Positions 28,578 to 39,975 of a stretch of 45,918 nt of DNA are shown one piece after another. How positions within the stretch are numbered: position 1 is the first letter of the stretch; every line of letters starts with the position of its first letter. Both the position numbers and the translations under genes were made by a program. Source of the stretch: Acidobacteriota bacterium (GTDB lineage: Bacteria > Acidobacteriota > Blastocatellia > RBC074); contig JAFDVI010000002.1 of NCBI GenBank assembly GCA_018269055.1, positions 24,836 through 70,753 on the forward strand. Direction: 5' to 3'. The notes below the pieces were generated by a model. It ran no database searches. It had not been told where the DNA came from and worked only from the letters and a program-made list of their open reading frames with translations.

Positions 28578-31500
28578 TGGTTGGAACTCGTCACGGCATC
28601 GCGCGTGATGACAACCTGAGCGTTTGTCCCGCTGGCGGGGGCGCTCTTTTTATCCGCCAGATTGATTTTCGTGTCGGAGTTATTGAACACCACCTGGGAT
28701 TCGCCTTCAGCAAGCGCGGCAAACTCAATCACCAGGACGCGACCTTTGGCTGAAACCGGAGTCTTTTTGGCACTGTTGATCTTCACCTTCAACACGCCTT
28801 TGTCCACGTCGTAGCTGAGTTCGGGTTGCTGGCCGAACAAATCTCCGCCGCGGACGGATTTGACCTGCAACTTTTTGTCGTCAAAACGAAGAGCCAGATC
28901 GGCTCCCACCATTTCGCCTTGTCCATTGGCTTCGACCGTCATGCTGAAAGTTTTGCCGATCTGCTGGCGAATCGGAGCAGGGGACAATGTGAAATTGACC
29001 TTGCGACCGTTGTTCATTGTGGTCGGCAATGCACGTTCGACCTTGCCACCGCTTGGAGTTACACCAACGAAATCAGACGGTTGAGGCGCAGCTTGAGTTT
29101 GCGTCCGGGCGCCTTTGGCAGCATCCGCTTCTCGTTTCATCTGGGCCTCATACTCTTTGCGCATGATTTCGCGTTTGCGTTTGATTTCGTCGCTTTCGAC
29201 ATTCATTCGGACAGTAGCTTGCGGGACAGGATTCTCCGGCCCCACAACGGCTCCATCGCCGAGTTCTTTTTTCTCTTTTTCGCCATTGGCGCTTTCACCC
29301 TCACCCGATGCGCCACCTGTAGGCGGATTCGGATTTTCAGGTTGTTGTATCGGTTGGCGGTCGTAAAACTGCCGTGATTGTGGATCGGGCGATTGCGACG
29401 AACTACCACCGCTGCTCGGCACCTGAATTAAGGTACTGTTGTCCAGCTTTTTCGGTGTTTGTCTGGGAGCGGTCGTCGGTGAAGTCGCAGGCGCTCCGTT
29501 GTTCGTATTGGATGTCGTTTGAATTTGCGGTTGCGTGCGCTGACCCGCCGGGGTTGTTTGATTGCCAGCAACCTGATTGTTCGGCGTAAGCTGAACAGTC
29601 TGTTGTTGCGGTGCTTGCTCGAGCGCCACCAGACGGCGTTCCTGCTCCTCTTCCATCTGAGCGCGATAAATAACGTCTTCGACCTGGGGAGCCAGGCCGC
29701 CTTGTCCAGGCTGTCCGCTTCCAGCGCGAAGAGCCAGATAATCTTTGGCGCTGATGCCCGCGGAGCGGACGATGTGCGGAGTCACTGTGATGACGATGTC
29801 ACTTTGACGAGCTTCCTGGCGCGGAGTGGTGAACAGTCTACCCAGAATGGGAACCATTCCCAAAACCGGAATGCCAGCGCGTGATTCACCTTTGCTGTCC
29901 TGATTAACACCTGCGACTACCGCCGTTACATTGTCTTTGATGCGCGCGGTCGTTTGCAGCGAGCGCTGGGTAAAGGTCGGCGTCAAATTGACGTCACTGC
30001 CGGAAGCCAGCACGTCAGAGGTCTCAAACTTCATTTGAATTTCGACGTAGCCTTCGTTGGTGATCATCGGTTTCGCGTCAATGACCAATCCCACGTCTTT
30101 ATATTGAATGGAGTCAATTCCCGGATAGCCATAACCACCCCCAAGGCCCAATCCATTGGCGATACCGCCAATGGCTCCGCCCGTTGTGCCGGTGTTGGTG
30201 CCGACTCCCGTCCCCAGTCCTCCCAATCCGCCATAACCGCCATATCCACCACCACCATACCCATAGGTGCTGCCCAAACGAACCGGAACGCTACGGCCGA
30301 CTTTGGTAACGTTCTGTTGACCGTCTAAGACGTGAATCTGAGTTTTGTGCAACAGGCGCGAATTTCCTCTGGATTGCAATAACGAGAGCGTGGAAGGCGG
30401 AACGCCCAGCAATGTGCCGGCAAAGGGAATCGGCGCCAACGCTTGACCGGCAAATCCACCGATAAAGGAAACAATTTCTTTGCCTGAACTGTCGTGAGAA
30501 ATGACTCTGCGTCCGAAACCGCCAATATCACCAAAGGAGGAAGTCGTTCCGGAGTTGTAACTTTTGATCTCGCCGGTGGTTTTGTCTTCGTACGTGCTGG
30601 TGACGTTCAGTCCCTGGCTGGCCGCAAACTGATTGCCGATTTGCAGCATGCTGTCGTGCGAGACTTCATATATTTCCACATCCAGGACGACTTCGTTCTT
30701 GTTCTTGTCCAGCATTTCCAGCATGTCCTGGACGAGCTGGAGCTCCTGCGGCGTGGCTTTGACGAGCAGGACGTTGCTGGTTGACGATCCGCCGCCGCCG
30801 CCTGGGCCTGCGCTTTGTGTCAGTTCCTGGGCTTGCCGGGCAGGACCGAGAATCAAACCGACCGCCTGGCGCGCCTGCTGGGCATTGATATTTCCAAGAT
30901 AAAAGGTTTTGACGTAGAGCTTTTCAAAACGCGGTTTATTGGTCGCGTTGTCCTGATAAATCATGATCGTTCGGCGGTCGAGCTGTTCGAAGGTATGTTT
31001 GGTCATCATCAGAACAAAGTCGAACGCTTTGGCGACGGTCACGTCTTTCAACTCGATGTCCACTTTGTCATCCTTCACGTCTTTGTCAAAGATGACGTTC
31101 AAATCAAGCTGTTTGGCCAGGGTTTTGGCCACCGATTTGAAATTGGTGTTGTACTGAACATCAATCAGGGCCTCGCGGCTGCGCGGAGCATTTTTGATTT
31201 CAACGAAACTGGTTGGTTTGACGTTGCCGGAAGTCGTTGTTTGAGAAGGTTCCAGTCCGCCTGCAACGGCTTTTTGCTGATCCAGCATGCGCTCCATTTT
31301 GATTCGCGCAACTTCGTTTCCCTGATCGTATTGATAGGCGGCTCGATAGGCCGTATACGCTCCCGCAAAGTCGTTTTGTTCAGCCAACGCATCACCACGT
31401 TGCACATACATCAGCGAAGCTTGTTGCAACGCGCGAAGGTAGCGAAGCCGGTATTCGGGATTGTTCGGATCCGCCGAAACGGCCAGCGCATAGGCTTGCG

Positions 31501-31651
31501 CGGCCAAATCCCATTGCTGAGTGGCTTCATATTTCTTGCCTTCATTGAAATTCTTTTTGCCTTTGTCACCGGCCAATGCCGTGCCCGGCAGCACCAGGCA
31601 GATCGAAAGTAACAAGGCTAGAATTCTGCGAGTCATGATGTTTGTGTTCAT
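28574..31651 (-). CDS. Secretin (GspD/PilQ type) with N-terminal TPRs and C-terminal cohesin-like domain
   Basis: Outer-membrane secretin of 1025 residues. Signal peptide 1-27; TPR-like repeats about 33-128; secretin/TonB short domain and N1 domain about 157-330; beta-barrel secretin domain about 430-630 with the block VPVLGMVPILGRLF and end DIVITVTPHIVRS. A Gly-rich loop (about 463-510) is inserted in the barrel. From 700 to 870 is a Gln/Pro/Ser-rich linker. The last 140 residues or so resemble a cohesin domain (GADLALRFDDKKLQVKSV, then GRVLVIEFAALAEGESQVVF). The AGAAGG SD supports the start. It forms the outer-membrane gate; the cohesin end should face the periplasm or cell surface. Confidence 0.88.
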   Translation of the reverse strand: MNTNIMTRRILALLLSICLVLPGTALAGDKGKKNFNEGKKYEATQQWDLAAQAYALAVSADPNNPEYRLRYLRALQQASLMYVQRGDALAEQNDFAGAYTAYRAAYQYDQGNEVARIKMERMLDQQKAVAGGLEPSQTTTSGNVKPTSFVEIKNAPRSREALIDVQYNTNFKSVAKTLAKQLDLNVIFDKDVKDDKVDIELKDVTVAKAFDFVLMMTKHTFEQLDRRTIMIYQDNATNKPRFEKLYVKTFYLGNINAQQARQAVGLILGPARQAQELTQSAGPGGGGGSSTSNVLLVKATPQELQLVQDMLEMLDKNKNEVVLDVEIYEVSHDSMLQIGNQFAASQGLNVTSTYEDKTTGEIKSYNSGTTSSFGDIGGFGRRVISHDSSGKEIVSFIGGFAGQALAPIPFAGTLLGVPPSTLSLLQSRGNSRLLHKTQIHVLDGQQNVTKVGRSVPVRLGSTYGYGGGGYGGYGGLGGLGTGVGTNTGTTGGAIGGIANGLGLGGGYGYPGIDSIQYKDVGLVIDAKPMITNEGYVEIQMKFETSDVLASGSDVNLTPTFTQRSLQTTARIKDNVTAVVAGVNQDSKGESRAGIPVLGMVPILGRLFTTPRQEARQSDIVITVTPHIVRSAGISAKDYLALRAGSGQPGQGGLAPQVEDVIYRAQMEEEQERRLVALEQAPQQQTVQLTPNNQVAGNQTTPAGQRTQPQIQTTSNTNNGAPATSPTTAPRQTPKKLDNSTLIQVPSSGGSSSQSPDPQSRQFYDRQPIQQPENPNPPTGGASGEGESANGEKEKKELGDGAVVGPENPVPQATVRMNVESDEIKRKREIMRKEYEAQMKREADAAKGARTQTQAAPQPSDFVGVTPSGGKVERALPTTMNNGRKVNFTLSPAPIRQQIGKTFSMTVEANGQGEMVGADLALRFDDKKLQVKSVRGGDLFGQQPELSYDVDKGVLKVKINSAKKTPVSAKGRVLVIEFAALAEGESQVVFNNSDTKINLADKKSAPASGTNAQVVITRDAVTSSNQ

Positions 31652-31947
31652 GGTGACCTTCTCTTATTTAATGTCGGTTCAAATGACGACAAAGTTTGGC
31701 GGCCTTTGTCGTATCGCAAAAGCAGCTAAAACTACGCCGCTAACAGCGTAAAATCAATCAGTCAAATTTGCGGCTCGTTTGTCCGCTCGTAAGGGTAAAG
31801 GGAACTGGACCGGGTTTTGTCGGGCTGAACCTCTGTTGCAGTTTTTTGTCGCAACGTTGGCTTCAACGCCGATACCGCGGAATGCGTTCCAAATTCATCA
31901 AGTTCAACTGCCGGGCAAATATGAGGCGATTGCCGGGCACACAGTTC

Positions 31948-33570
<1,623 letters not shown>

Positions 33571-33591
33571 TGTGAAACCAACCTTTGTGAA

Positions 33592-34806
33592 TTACGCGCC
33601 TGCTTTGCTGACCATTTGCAACAGCGGCAGATAGATGGCGAGCAGAATCGTGATGACGACTCCGGCCATGACAAACAAAATTGCCGGTTCAATCAAACTG
33701 GTCAATTGGCCGAGCTTGACTTCGGTTTCCGCATCATAAAAGCCCGAAACTTCGTCTAACATTTCCCGCAAAGAACCTGAACGTTCTCCCACTCCGATCA
33801 TGTCAGTGGCAAGTTCCGGAACCCACCCTGATTCAGCCAGGCTGTCGGTGAAGGGCTTGCCTTCGCGAACTTTAGGAAGCGCAGGCTCTGTTCTTCTTAA
33901 AAGCTCACGGTTGGCGACCGAATTCATCGCAATTTGAAAGGATTCAATCACAGTGATGCCGCCTGCCAACAACGTCGCCATGCTGCGGGAAAACTGCGCT
34001 GTGGTCATTTGCTTGACGAGATCGCCGATGATCGGCACTTTCAATACCCAGCGGTCCATTGTTCGTCTGCCGGTTTCAGTTTTTCGCCAGGAATAAACTG
34101 CCGCAAGCAATCCCACAATCGCAGGAGCGAGCCAATACAAGTTTCCCCGAATGGCGGAGGATAATCCGACCACGACAACCGTAATTGGCGGAAGTTCCGA
34201 TCCCATGTTTTCGTAGAGAGATGAAAATTGCGGAATGACAAATGTCGTCAAAACGGCAATCAGTATGACGGCGGCGCAAAGCAGCAAAATCGGATAGGTC
34301 AGTGCGCCGCGAATCTTGCGTCGAAGCTGGGCAATGGCTTTTGTGTATTCGACATAACGCCGAAGAACTTCGTCAAGGTTTCCTGACCGTTCACCTGCGA
34401 GAATGGAGGCCGTATAGATCTTTGGAAATGTGTCGCCCTGGGCTGCGAATGCCTCGGAAAGCGCACTGCCGGATTTGATTCGGGATTCAACGTCTGCCAA
34501 AACGGCACGCAGCTTGGCATTTGGCGATCTTTGTCGAAGCATTTGTATGGACTGGAGAACTGGCAAACCGGCGTGAATCAATGCAGCCAATTGCTGATTG
34601 AAAAGCAAGAAGTCATCCAGCTTGATTTTGACGAACCGTTGCCCAGCATTACGACGCCTGCCAAACAGGTCAGAAGCTTCGACAGAAAAAATTCTGTAGC
34701 CTTCGAGCATTAACCGTTGTCGTAACTCCTGTTCGGACAGTCCTTCAACTGTACGCGTCACGATTTCACCCGCTGGTGTGCCCAGTCTGCAAATAAATTC
34801 CGCCAT
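33592..34806 (-). CDS. Inner-membrane platform protein, GspF/PilC family
   Basis: A 404-residue polytopic protein with duplicated GspF domains (about 65-190 and 268-390), each a six-helix bundle, and three transmembrane segments (ALTYPILLLCAAVILIAVL, YWLAPAIVGLLAAVYSW, and a C-terminal one). Motifs GLPVLQSIQMLRQRSP and LAGGITVIESFQIAMNSV are family typical, as is GERSGNL. The start at 34806 (MAEFICRLG) is the family-typical N-terminus; the frame is open to 34911 without a ribosome site. It is the first gene of the secretion locus. Confidence 0.92.
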   Translation of the reverse strand: MAEFICRLGTPAGEIVTRTVEGLSEQELRQRLMLEGYRIFSVEASDLFGRRRNAGQRFVKIKLDDFLLFNQQLAALIHAGLPVLQSIQMLRQRSPNAKLRAVLADVESRIKSGSALSEAFAAQGDTFPKIYTASILAGERSGNLDEVLRRYVEYTKAIAQLRRKIRGALTYPILLLCAAVILIAVLTTFVIPQFSSLYENMGSELPPITVVVVGLSSAIRGNLYWLAPAIVGLLAAVYSWRKTETGRRTMDRWVLKVPIIGDLVKQMTTAQFSRSMATLLAGGITVIESFQIAMNSVANRELLRRTEPALPKVREGKPFTDSLAESGWVPELATDMIGVGERSGSLREMLDEVSGFYDAETEVKLGQLTSLIEPAILFVMAGVVITILLAIYLPLLQMVSKAGA

Positions 34807-35174
34807 GTTTTGTAGCTCTCGCTGATATAGAGTTCGCTTAGTGTGAGTGGAGTTGTGTGTACTTACTGAATGCCATCCCGGCTTACCTGCAAATAAATGA
34901 GGGTGACGCAAGTCAACAGGGAACTGAGGCTAATCTACAGGGGCAATCTAGTCAGAGGTCACTTTATTATTTATCAAATCAGTCGTCTTAAACGAGCGAG
35001 CCTAATGCGGTTGAACCTACCCTAACTACCTCAGCGTGAGCACGATCGTTCAACGACATTTTGGTCAATAATCAATCAGTATTACACACTTAGACTTTTG
35101 AAAAAGAACTCCGCGTATTTCACGCTGAAGCTTGGCACAGGTTTCAGAAAGTTTGCCGGTTTGTGAAGTCTTTT
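34807..35174. other. Promoter region of the secretion locus
   Basis: About 370 bases ahead of the gspF-like gene on the minus strand and behind a terminator for the neighbouring exported-protein gene. It is A/T-richer than the coding sequence and should contain the locus promoter. I cannot mark a -35/-10 or a sigma-54 site with confidence. Confidence 0.45.
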
Positions 35175-35213
35175 GAAAAAAGAAAAGCGCAATCATCCAA
35201 AGATGATTGCGCT
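35175..35213 (-). terminator. Intrinsic terminator after the exported-protein gene
   Basis: Perfect 12-bp stem, arms 35186-35197 and 35202-35213 (AGCGCAATCATC / GATGATTGCGCT), loop of four. On the minus strand the second arm is followed by TTTTCTTTTTTC. A second perfect 12-bp hairpin (35223-35234 and 35239-35250, ACCCGTCATTGC / GCAATGACGGGT) lies just before it, giving a tandem structure. Confidence 0.85.
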
Positions 35214-35305
35214 CGGCAATTCACCCGTCATTGCATACGCAATGACGGGTTTAGCGGTGGCACGTGTGTGAGGTTTGTGTGAGGTCGCCTTCCGCGTCAG
35301 TAAAT

Positions 35306-36424
35306 CTATAAACACAAGCTACTCGCAGATGTCGGATATTCGACACTGGAGCCGCAACTTGGTGGAATCACCGGGATACTGATTGAATATCCCGGCGCAT
35401 TAAAGGTCGTTGCGTAACGCAAATTGTGTCCACCTGTGAATGAGCCGACCTTTGTTGCAGTTGCGCCCATCAGAGGCACATTGCTAAGCGTAATGGAGTT
35501 ACCAGAAGTGCTGCAAACAACCCTTTGGGAACCATTCGCATAAAATGCAGCCCAGCCCGTACGCCCTGTGGGAACGATTGTGTTGATTGGGGGTGAGGTG
35601 CGAACAGATGTTATCCGTTGCTTATCAGGGGTTAAGAAGCAGTTTAATGGAAGTTGTCCCGAAAACGTATGTTCGGCATCGTCGTGCATCAAAAAGAAGA
35701 GAGTGCCGCTGAACAAGCTGCCCGTAACCAAATCGGGCATTGGGGTGTAAACATAAATTCTGGTGTCTGCCAATGGAGCGCCAACAGCACCTACCTGACT
35801 GGGAAAACTATCCAAAACCATTGTGTATGGCAGGGAGTCATACTGTGCGCCATTGAAGAACATTGTCGCAGTAGTTCCGTCGGCATTGATTGGTGAGGCG
35901 AAATTGCCATCACGTCGAGCCGCAGCCATTGCTGCTAATCCAAAGCGATGGCCAGTGGCATTGACTACCAATTCGTCGCCTGCAAGATAGTTGAAACTGA
36001 CAGGACGTCCTTGGCTATCAACTGCAACGGCTACGAGATAGCCAGTGATATTGGGATCAAGATCAGAAGCCAGAAATGTCGTCGTTTCATTTCCTGTCAG
36101 GCATAAAAATGCGTCCGCGATTGTGCAGGTGTTACTATCAACGAAAAATACGTGAATGACGATGTCCTGGGAAGGGTTAACGTTTGTGATGTTGAACCGA
36201 GTGTTCACTTGGGAACTGAGCGCATCGCTGGTGTAGTAGTTAAAGAAAAGAACACTACCGAGCTTGTTTTCGCTGATGCCACGGCCAAGTGACGCGTCTG
36301 TTGCGCTACCCGGAAATCCTTGAATTCCTTGTGCCCAGGATTGTGTATTCAATCCCAGCAAAGCAAGCGCCAAGACAGCAATGAATGAAAAATTGAATAA
36401 GATACGGCGATGTGAGGTATGCAT
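35306..36424 (-). CDS. Exported protein of unknown function
   Basis: A 372-residue secreted protein with a Sec signal peptide (about 1-31, ending NTQSWAQG). The mature part is Ser/Thr/Asn-rich with predicted beta strands (RFNITNVNPSQDIVIHVFFVD) and a few Cys, and no recognisable domain. The start at 36424 has GAGGAG with correct spacing. It ends at a double-hairpin terminator. Composition and length would fit a surface or adhesin-like protein, which is only a suggestion. It is transcribed away from the FHA/kinase cluster. Confidence 0.72.
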   Translation of the reverse strand: MHTSHRRILFNFSFIAVLALALLGLNTQSWAQGIQGFPGSATDASLGRGISENKLGSVLFFNYYTSDALSSQVNTRFNITNVNPSQDIVIHVFFVDSNTCTIADAFLCLTGNETTTFLASDLDPNITGYLVAVAVDSQGRPVSFNYLAGDELVVNATGHRFGLAAMAAARRDGNFASPINADGTTATMFFNGAQYDSLPYTMVLDSFPSQVGAVGAPLADTRIYVYTPMPDLVTGSLFSGTLFFLMHDDAEHTFSGQLPLNCFLTPDKQRITSVRTSPPINTIVPTGRTGWAAFYANGSQRVVCSTSGNSITLSNVPLMGATATKVGSFTGGHNLRYATTFNAPGYSISIPVIPPSCGSSVEYPTSASSLCL

Positions 36425-37152
36425 CCTGTTCTCCTCTCGACGCGGCGTTAGCCTTTTGGAACCAATCAAAATAAATGCTATACCCGCAAACCAAAACGGA
36501 CATCTATCTCAATTCGGTTATTTGGGGCCAAGGCGCAAATCGCCGACAGAATTAAAATTCAACAGAACTCGGAATTGAAAGTGATTTCCCTGTTGTCCAG
36601 TGAGAAATCCAACGGGGATGCTTCAAGTTCGCACGACTACAATTTAAAGTTCAAAAAGTAAATTCCCATGCGTGAACTGCTGATCTTCACCAAACCAACA
36701 ATGAATTGATCTTTGCGGTTGTTGCAGGGACAGGGTCGCGGCTGCGAAAAGGGGAGCTTCAAACGAAAGCTTTTTGAGGTTCGCTGCCGACGCGGGGCGG
36801 ATTGTAGCTTTGATCATAGGGGGAGTCAACCGGCATTTAAGCTTTGCCAGTCTTTATAATTTCAGTCAGATTGAAGGCGGACGGGCGAGCAGTTGAGCAG
36901 GATTCATATTGCTTTTGTTTTTGAGCTTGTGGTTCGGTAAATGGGTGGTAAGGCTTGGCTAGCCAAAGGTATGACCTCGTGCTAATCTATCTTTTCTTTT
37001 GGCAAAAGCGTTTTTGATTGAAACATACTTTAGTGACTCCAATCTGCGGATGCCTCGACGCAAATTTAGCTGTAAAAATCAGAACAGGTCAGGCACATGC
37101 TTGCAGCTAGTGTCAGTGTATTTTCAATAGGTCGGGGGAAATTAAAGCTAAA
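36425..37152. other. Long divergent intergenic region
   Basis: About 730 bases from which the exported-protein gene reads left and the FHA/kinase cluster reads right, so both promoters lie here. It is A/T-rich around 36960-37080. Open frames on either strand are short and lack motifs. I see no tRNA, repeat or clear hairpin. Confidence 0.5.
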
Positions 37153-37929
37153 GTGATTGGCCAGGAATACGAGTTCACTCACCCTCTTGATTCTTCCATG
37201 GTGATGACGCTGATGGGAGGAAGAGCGACTTCTAGTTCACCACCCAGCAAACTTTGTTTGAGTTTTGTGGGTGGTTTATGTGCTGGGCGCACCAGTATGT
37301 TGTTGACCGGGCAGCGAACTTCTCTCGGAAGAGGTGAGGATTGCGATATTGTTCTTGAAGGGCACACGGTTTCCAGAATTCATTGCGAGATTGTACAGTT
37401 AGGCTCAGCATACATTTTGCAAGATTTCAGTCGGAACGGCACCTTTTCAAACGGGCAGCGAGTGCAAAAAACTCGATTACAGGATGGGGACCAACTGCGC
37501 ATTGGCCAAAACATCTTGCTTGTTCATCTCACCTCGTCAATCAGAACCGGGGTATTGGATGGACGAAAAACAACGCCGCATCGGTTGCCCCCACTCATCA
37601 CGCTCACACCCCATATCGTTGTTAAAGGGCTTGAAGACGGAGTCACTCAGACATTTGGTCAAGATCGAATTACAATTGGAAGGCGCACCGATAACGAAGT
37701 CATTTTGGAAGGTGATAACATTTCCCGGAATCACGTGGTCATCGAGCGGCGTGATTGGAAGTATTTTGTTTCTGATCTTGGCAGCGCCAACGGAACTTAT
37801 TTGAATGAACAGCAGATTGAAACGGCTGAACTCGGTGATGGCGATCGGTTGCGCATTGGCAATTACACGTTGTCAGTCAGCTTGTGTGAGCAAGATTGCG
37901 TTTTGAATTTCAAACGGCCAACAAAATGA
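37153..37929 (+). CDS. Protein with two FHA domains
   Basis: A 258-residue cytoplasmic protein made almost entirely of two forkhead-associated domains, which bind phosphothreonine. Domain 1 (about 35-130): SLGRGEDCDIVL, VSRIHCEI, RNGTFSNG. Domain 2 (about 150-245): TIGRRTDNEVIL, ISRNHVVIE, SANGTYLNE; the core Arg, Ser-Arg-x-His and Asn-Gly-Thr residues are present in both. The start is GTG at 37153 or ATG at 37198; neither has a strong SD. It lies 59 bases ahead of a Ser/Thr kinase and is the likely reader of that kinase's phosphorylation. Confidence 0.88.
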   Translation: MIGQEYEFTHPLDSSMVMTLMGGRATSSSPPSKLCLSFVGGLCAGRTSMLLTGQRTSLGRGEDCDIVLEGHTVSRIHCEIVQLGSAYILQDFSRNGTFSNGQRVQKTRLQDGDQLRIGQNILLVHLTSSIRTGVLDGRKTTPHRLPPLITLTPHIVVKGLEDGVTQTFGQDRITIGRRTDNEVILEGDNISRNHVVIERRDWKYFVSDLGSANGTYLNEQQIETAELGDGDRLRIGNYTLSVSLCEQDCVLNFKRPTK

Positions 37930-37988
37930 TCGCGCCGCTTTTTGATTGATACCTCGTCGTAAGCTGCGAACCGAAATCCAACTCAAAT

Positions 37989-39896
37989 ATGCTCGGACGC
38001 ACTATTGGTAATTATGAAATCGTCAGCCCCTTCGGTGAAGGCGGAATGGGAGAGCTTTACCTGGGACGCCATTCCCGGTTGGTGGCGCGCGAAGTAATTA
38101 TCAAAACCATCCGAACGGAAGATTTCAGCCCACGCCAAGTCGAGCACCTCAGAGAAAGGCTCGAACGCGAAGCCTTTGTTCAATCACAGCTTGACCATCC
38201 GAATATCGTCCGCGTCTACGACTTCATTGCCAGCGGAGATACCACGTGCATCATTATGGAATATGTTCCGGGGCGCGACCTGCGAAAGATGATCACGCGG
38301 GAAACCGGTCCCATTCCGGATTACAGAGCCTTGAAGCTTTTCAAGCAGGTATTGGCCGCCATTGATTACGCTCACAATTTCATCTATTTGGACAAATCTG
38401 GCGCACGTCACCAGGGAATTATCCATCGCGATCTGAAACCTGCCAACATCCTGGTCACTCCTGATGACGTAGTCAAAGTCACAGATTTCGGCATCGTCAA
38501 AGTTCGTGGCGTCAAAGGCGGCACGCAAATGGGATTCAATCCGGGCACGCCGGAATACATGAGTCCTGAACAGGCTCGTGGTCGCGAACTCGATCATCGC
38601 TCCGACATTTATGCGATGGGCGTGGTGCTTTATGAAATGCTGACCGGAAGAGTCCCATTCGAAGGCGACGGCAGCGGAACTTCGGATTATGAAATCCGTC
38701 GCGGGCACATCGAAATGGCTGTGCCTGCGATGTCGGAGTTTTATCCGGGGATTTCCCCGGAGCTGGAAAAAATTGTCCTCAAAGCGCTGGAAAAAAATCC
38801 GGATGATCGTTTCCAAACTGCCCGTCAATTTCTGGAATTGCTGGAAGAGTATGAGCTTACGGGAACGGCCAAGGTCACAGGGCGAATGCTTGGAGCCAGG
38901 CAGACCCTATTGGCTGAAGGGCGTGGCACGGCGCGCCAGAGCTTGGCAGATGCCCCGACGGTCGGCATTGGGAATACGGTCGTGACCGATCCAAGCCGAG
39001 GTTCCGGTTCGATGCCGAGGTTGAACAATAGTTCGGCCAGTTCATCGCCCGCCAATTCCGCAGCAGCGGATATTTATTCTCGCCAGAAAGCCGCCCGTCA
39101 AGCCGCCGAGCAGAAATCCAAGTTACCATTGATCATCGGTGTCGCCGTCACCATGTTGGCGGTGATTGGAATTTCCTCCTGGTTGTTGACGCGCCCGGTG
39201 AAACCGCCTGTGATCACCCCAACTGGCGGAGCGCCGACGGAGATGAAGGCGATTCCGGGCGGAAGGTTCATGATGGGGCGTAACGATGGCAGCGAATTTG
39301 AAAAGCCCGCACACGAAGTAACCGTTGCGCCGTTTTTCATTGATACCTATGAGGTGACCAACGAACAGTATGCCGAATTCGTCCGTCGTGCGAACCGAAA
39401 CATTCCCGATCATTGGGTCAATGGGGCGCCGCCTTCCGGGGAAGACAGGTTTCCAGTTGTGAATGTCACTTGGTATGACGCCAGAGATTACTGTGAATGG
39501 CGCGGCAAACGATTGCCCACGGAAGAAGAATGGGAATTTGCGGCGCGCGGCAGGGAAAACCTTTTGTACCCTTATGGCAATCAATGGAAACCGCAATTTT
39601 CCAGTGCTTCGCCTTCTCCCGAACAAATCGGGAAGTTGAGTGCTGTTGGCAGTTATCCGGGAGGAGCCAGTCCGTTTGGGGTGCTGGATATGGCGGGCAA
39701 TGTGGCGGAATGGACTGTAAGCGATTACAGGCCATATCCGGGAAGCCCTGCTAAGCCGGATGAAGGAAACAAGATTCAACGAGGTGGGTCGTTCATCAAT
39801 CTGCCGAGTGAGCAAACTGCGACGGACCGGTTCTTTAACTTACCCGTGAAAAAGTTCGATTACATTGGTTTCCGTTGCGCTAAAGACGCAAAATAA
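37989..39896 (+). CDS. Ser/Thr protein kinase fused to an FGE-sulfatase (SUMF1-like) domain
   Basis: A 635-residue membrane protein. Cytoplasmic Hanks-type kinase (about 9-290): Gly loop GEGGMGELYLG, Lys K39 in REVIIKTIR, catalytic IIHRDLKPAN (144-153), DFG at 166-168, TPEYMSPEQARG. A Ser/Thr/Ala-rich linker is followed by one TM (about 380-400), then an extracytoplasmic FGE-sulfatase domain (about 415-635): IPGGRFMMGRNDG, FFIDTYEVTNEQYAEF, VTWYDARDYCEWRGKRLPTE, EEWEFAARG, DMAGNVAEWT, RGGSF, IGFRCAKD. The active-site Cys pair of true formylglycine-generating enzymes is not seen, so this is probably a sensor or binding module. It sits between an FHA protein and a PEGA protein. Confidence 0.9.
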   Translation: MLGRTIGNYEIVSPFGEGGMGELYLGRHSRLVAREVIIKTIRTEDFSPRQVEHLRERLEREAFVQSQLDHPNIVRVYDFIASGDTTCIIMEYVPGRDLRKMITRETGPIPDYRALKLFKQVLAAIDYAHNFIYLDKSGARHQGIIHRDLKPANILVTPDDVVKVTDFGIVKVRGVKGGTQMGFNPGTPEYMSPEQARGRELDHRSDIYAMGVVLYEMLTGRVPFEGDGSGTSDYEIRRGHIEMAVPAMSEFYPGISPELEKIVLKALEKNPDDRFQTARQFLELLEEYELTGTAKVTGRMLGARQTLLAEGRGTARQSLADAPTVGIGNTVVTDPSRGSGSMPRLNNSSASSSPANSAAADIYSRQKAARQAAEQKSKLPLIIGVAVTMLAVIGISSWLLTRPVKPPVITPTGGAPTEMKAIPGGRFMMGRNDGSEFEKPAHEVTVAPFFIDTYEVTNEQYAEFVRRANRNIPDHWVNGAPPSGEDRFPVVNVTWYDARDYCEWRGKRLPTEEEWEFAARGRENLLYPYGNQWKPQFSSASPSPEQIGKLSAVGSYPGGASPFGVLDMAGNVAEWTVSDYRPYPGSPAKPDEGNKIQRGGSFINLPSEQTATDRFFNLPVKKFDYIGFRCAKDAK

Positions 39897-39975
39897 ATTC
39901 CTATTGTCTGCGACAATGAAATTCTGCAAGTTTCAAGAAGCAGCCCCGCCTGTGGTTTTATCGCCAGTAATTTCT

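Noticed and set aside
39229..39896. True formylglycine-generating enzyme
   Set aside because: The domain fold matches, but the active-site Cys pair is not seen and it is fused to a kinase.
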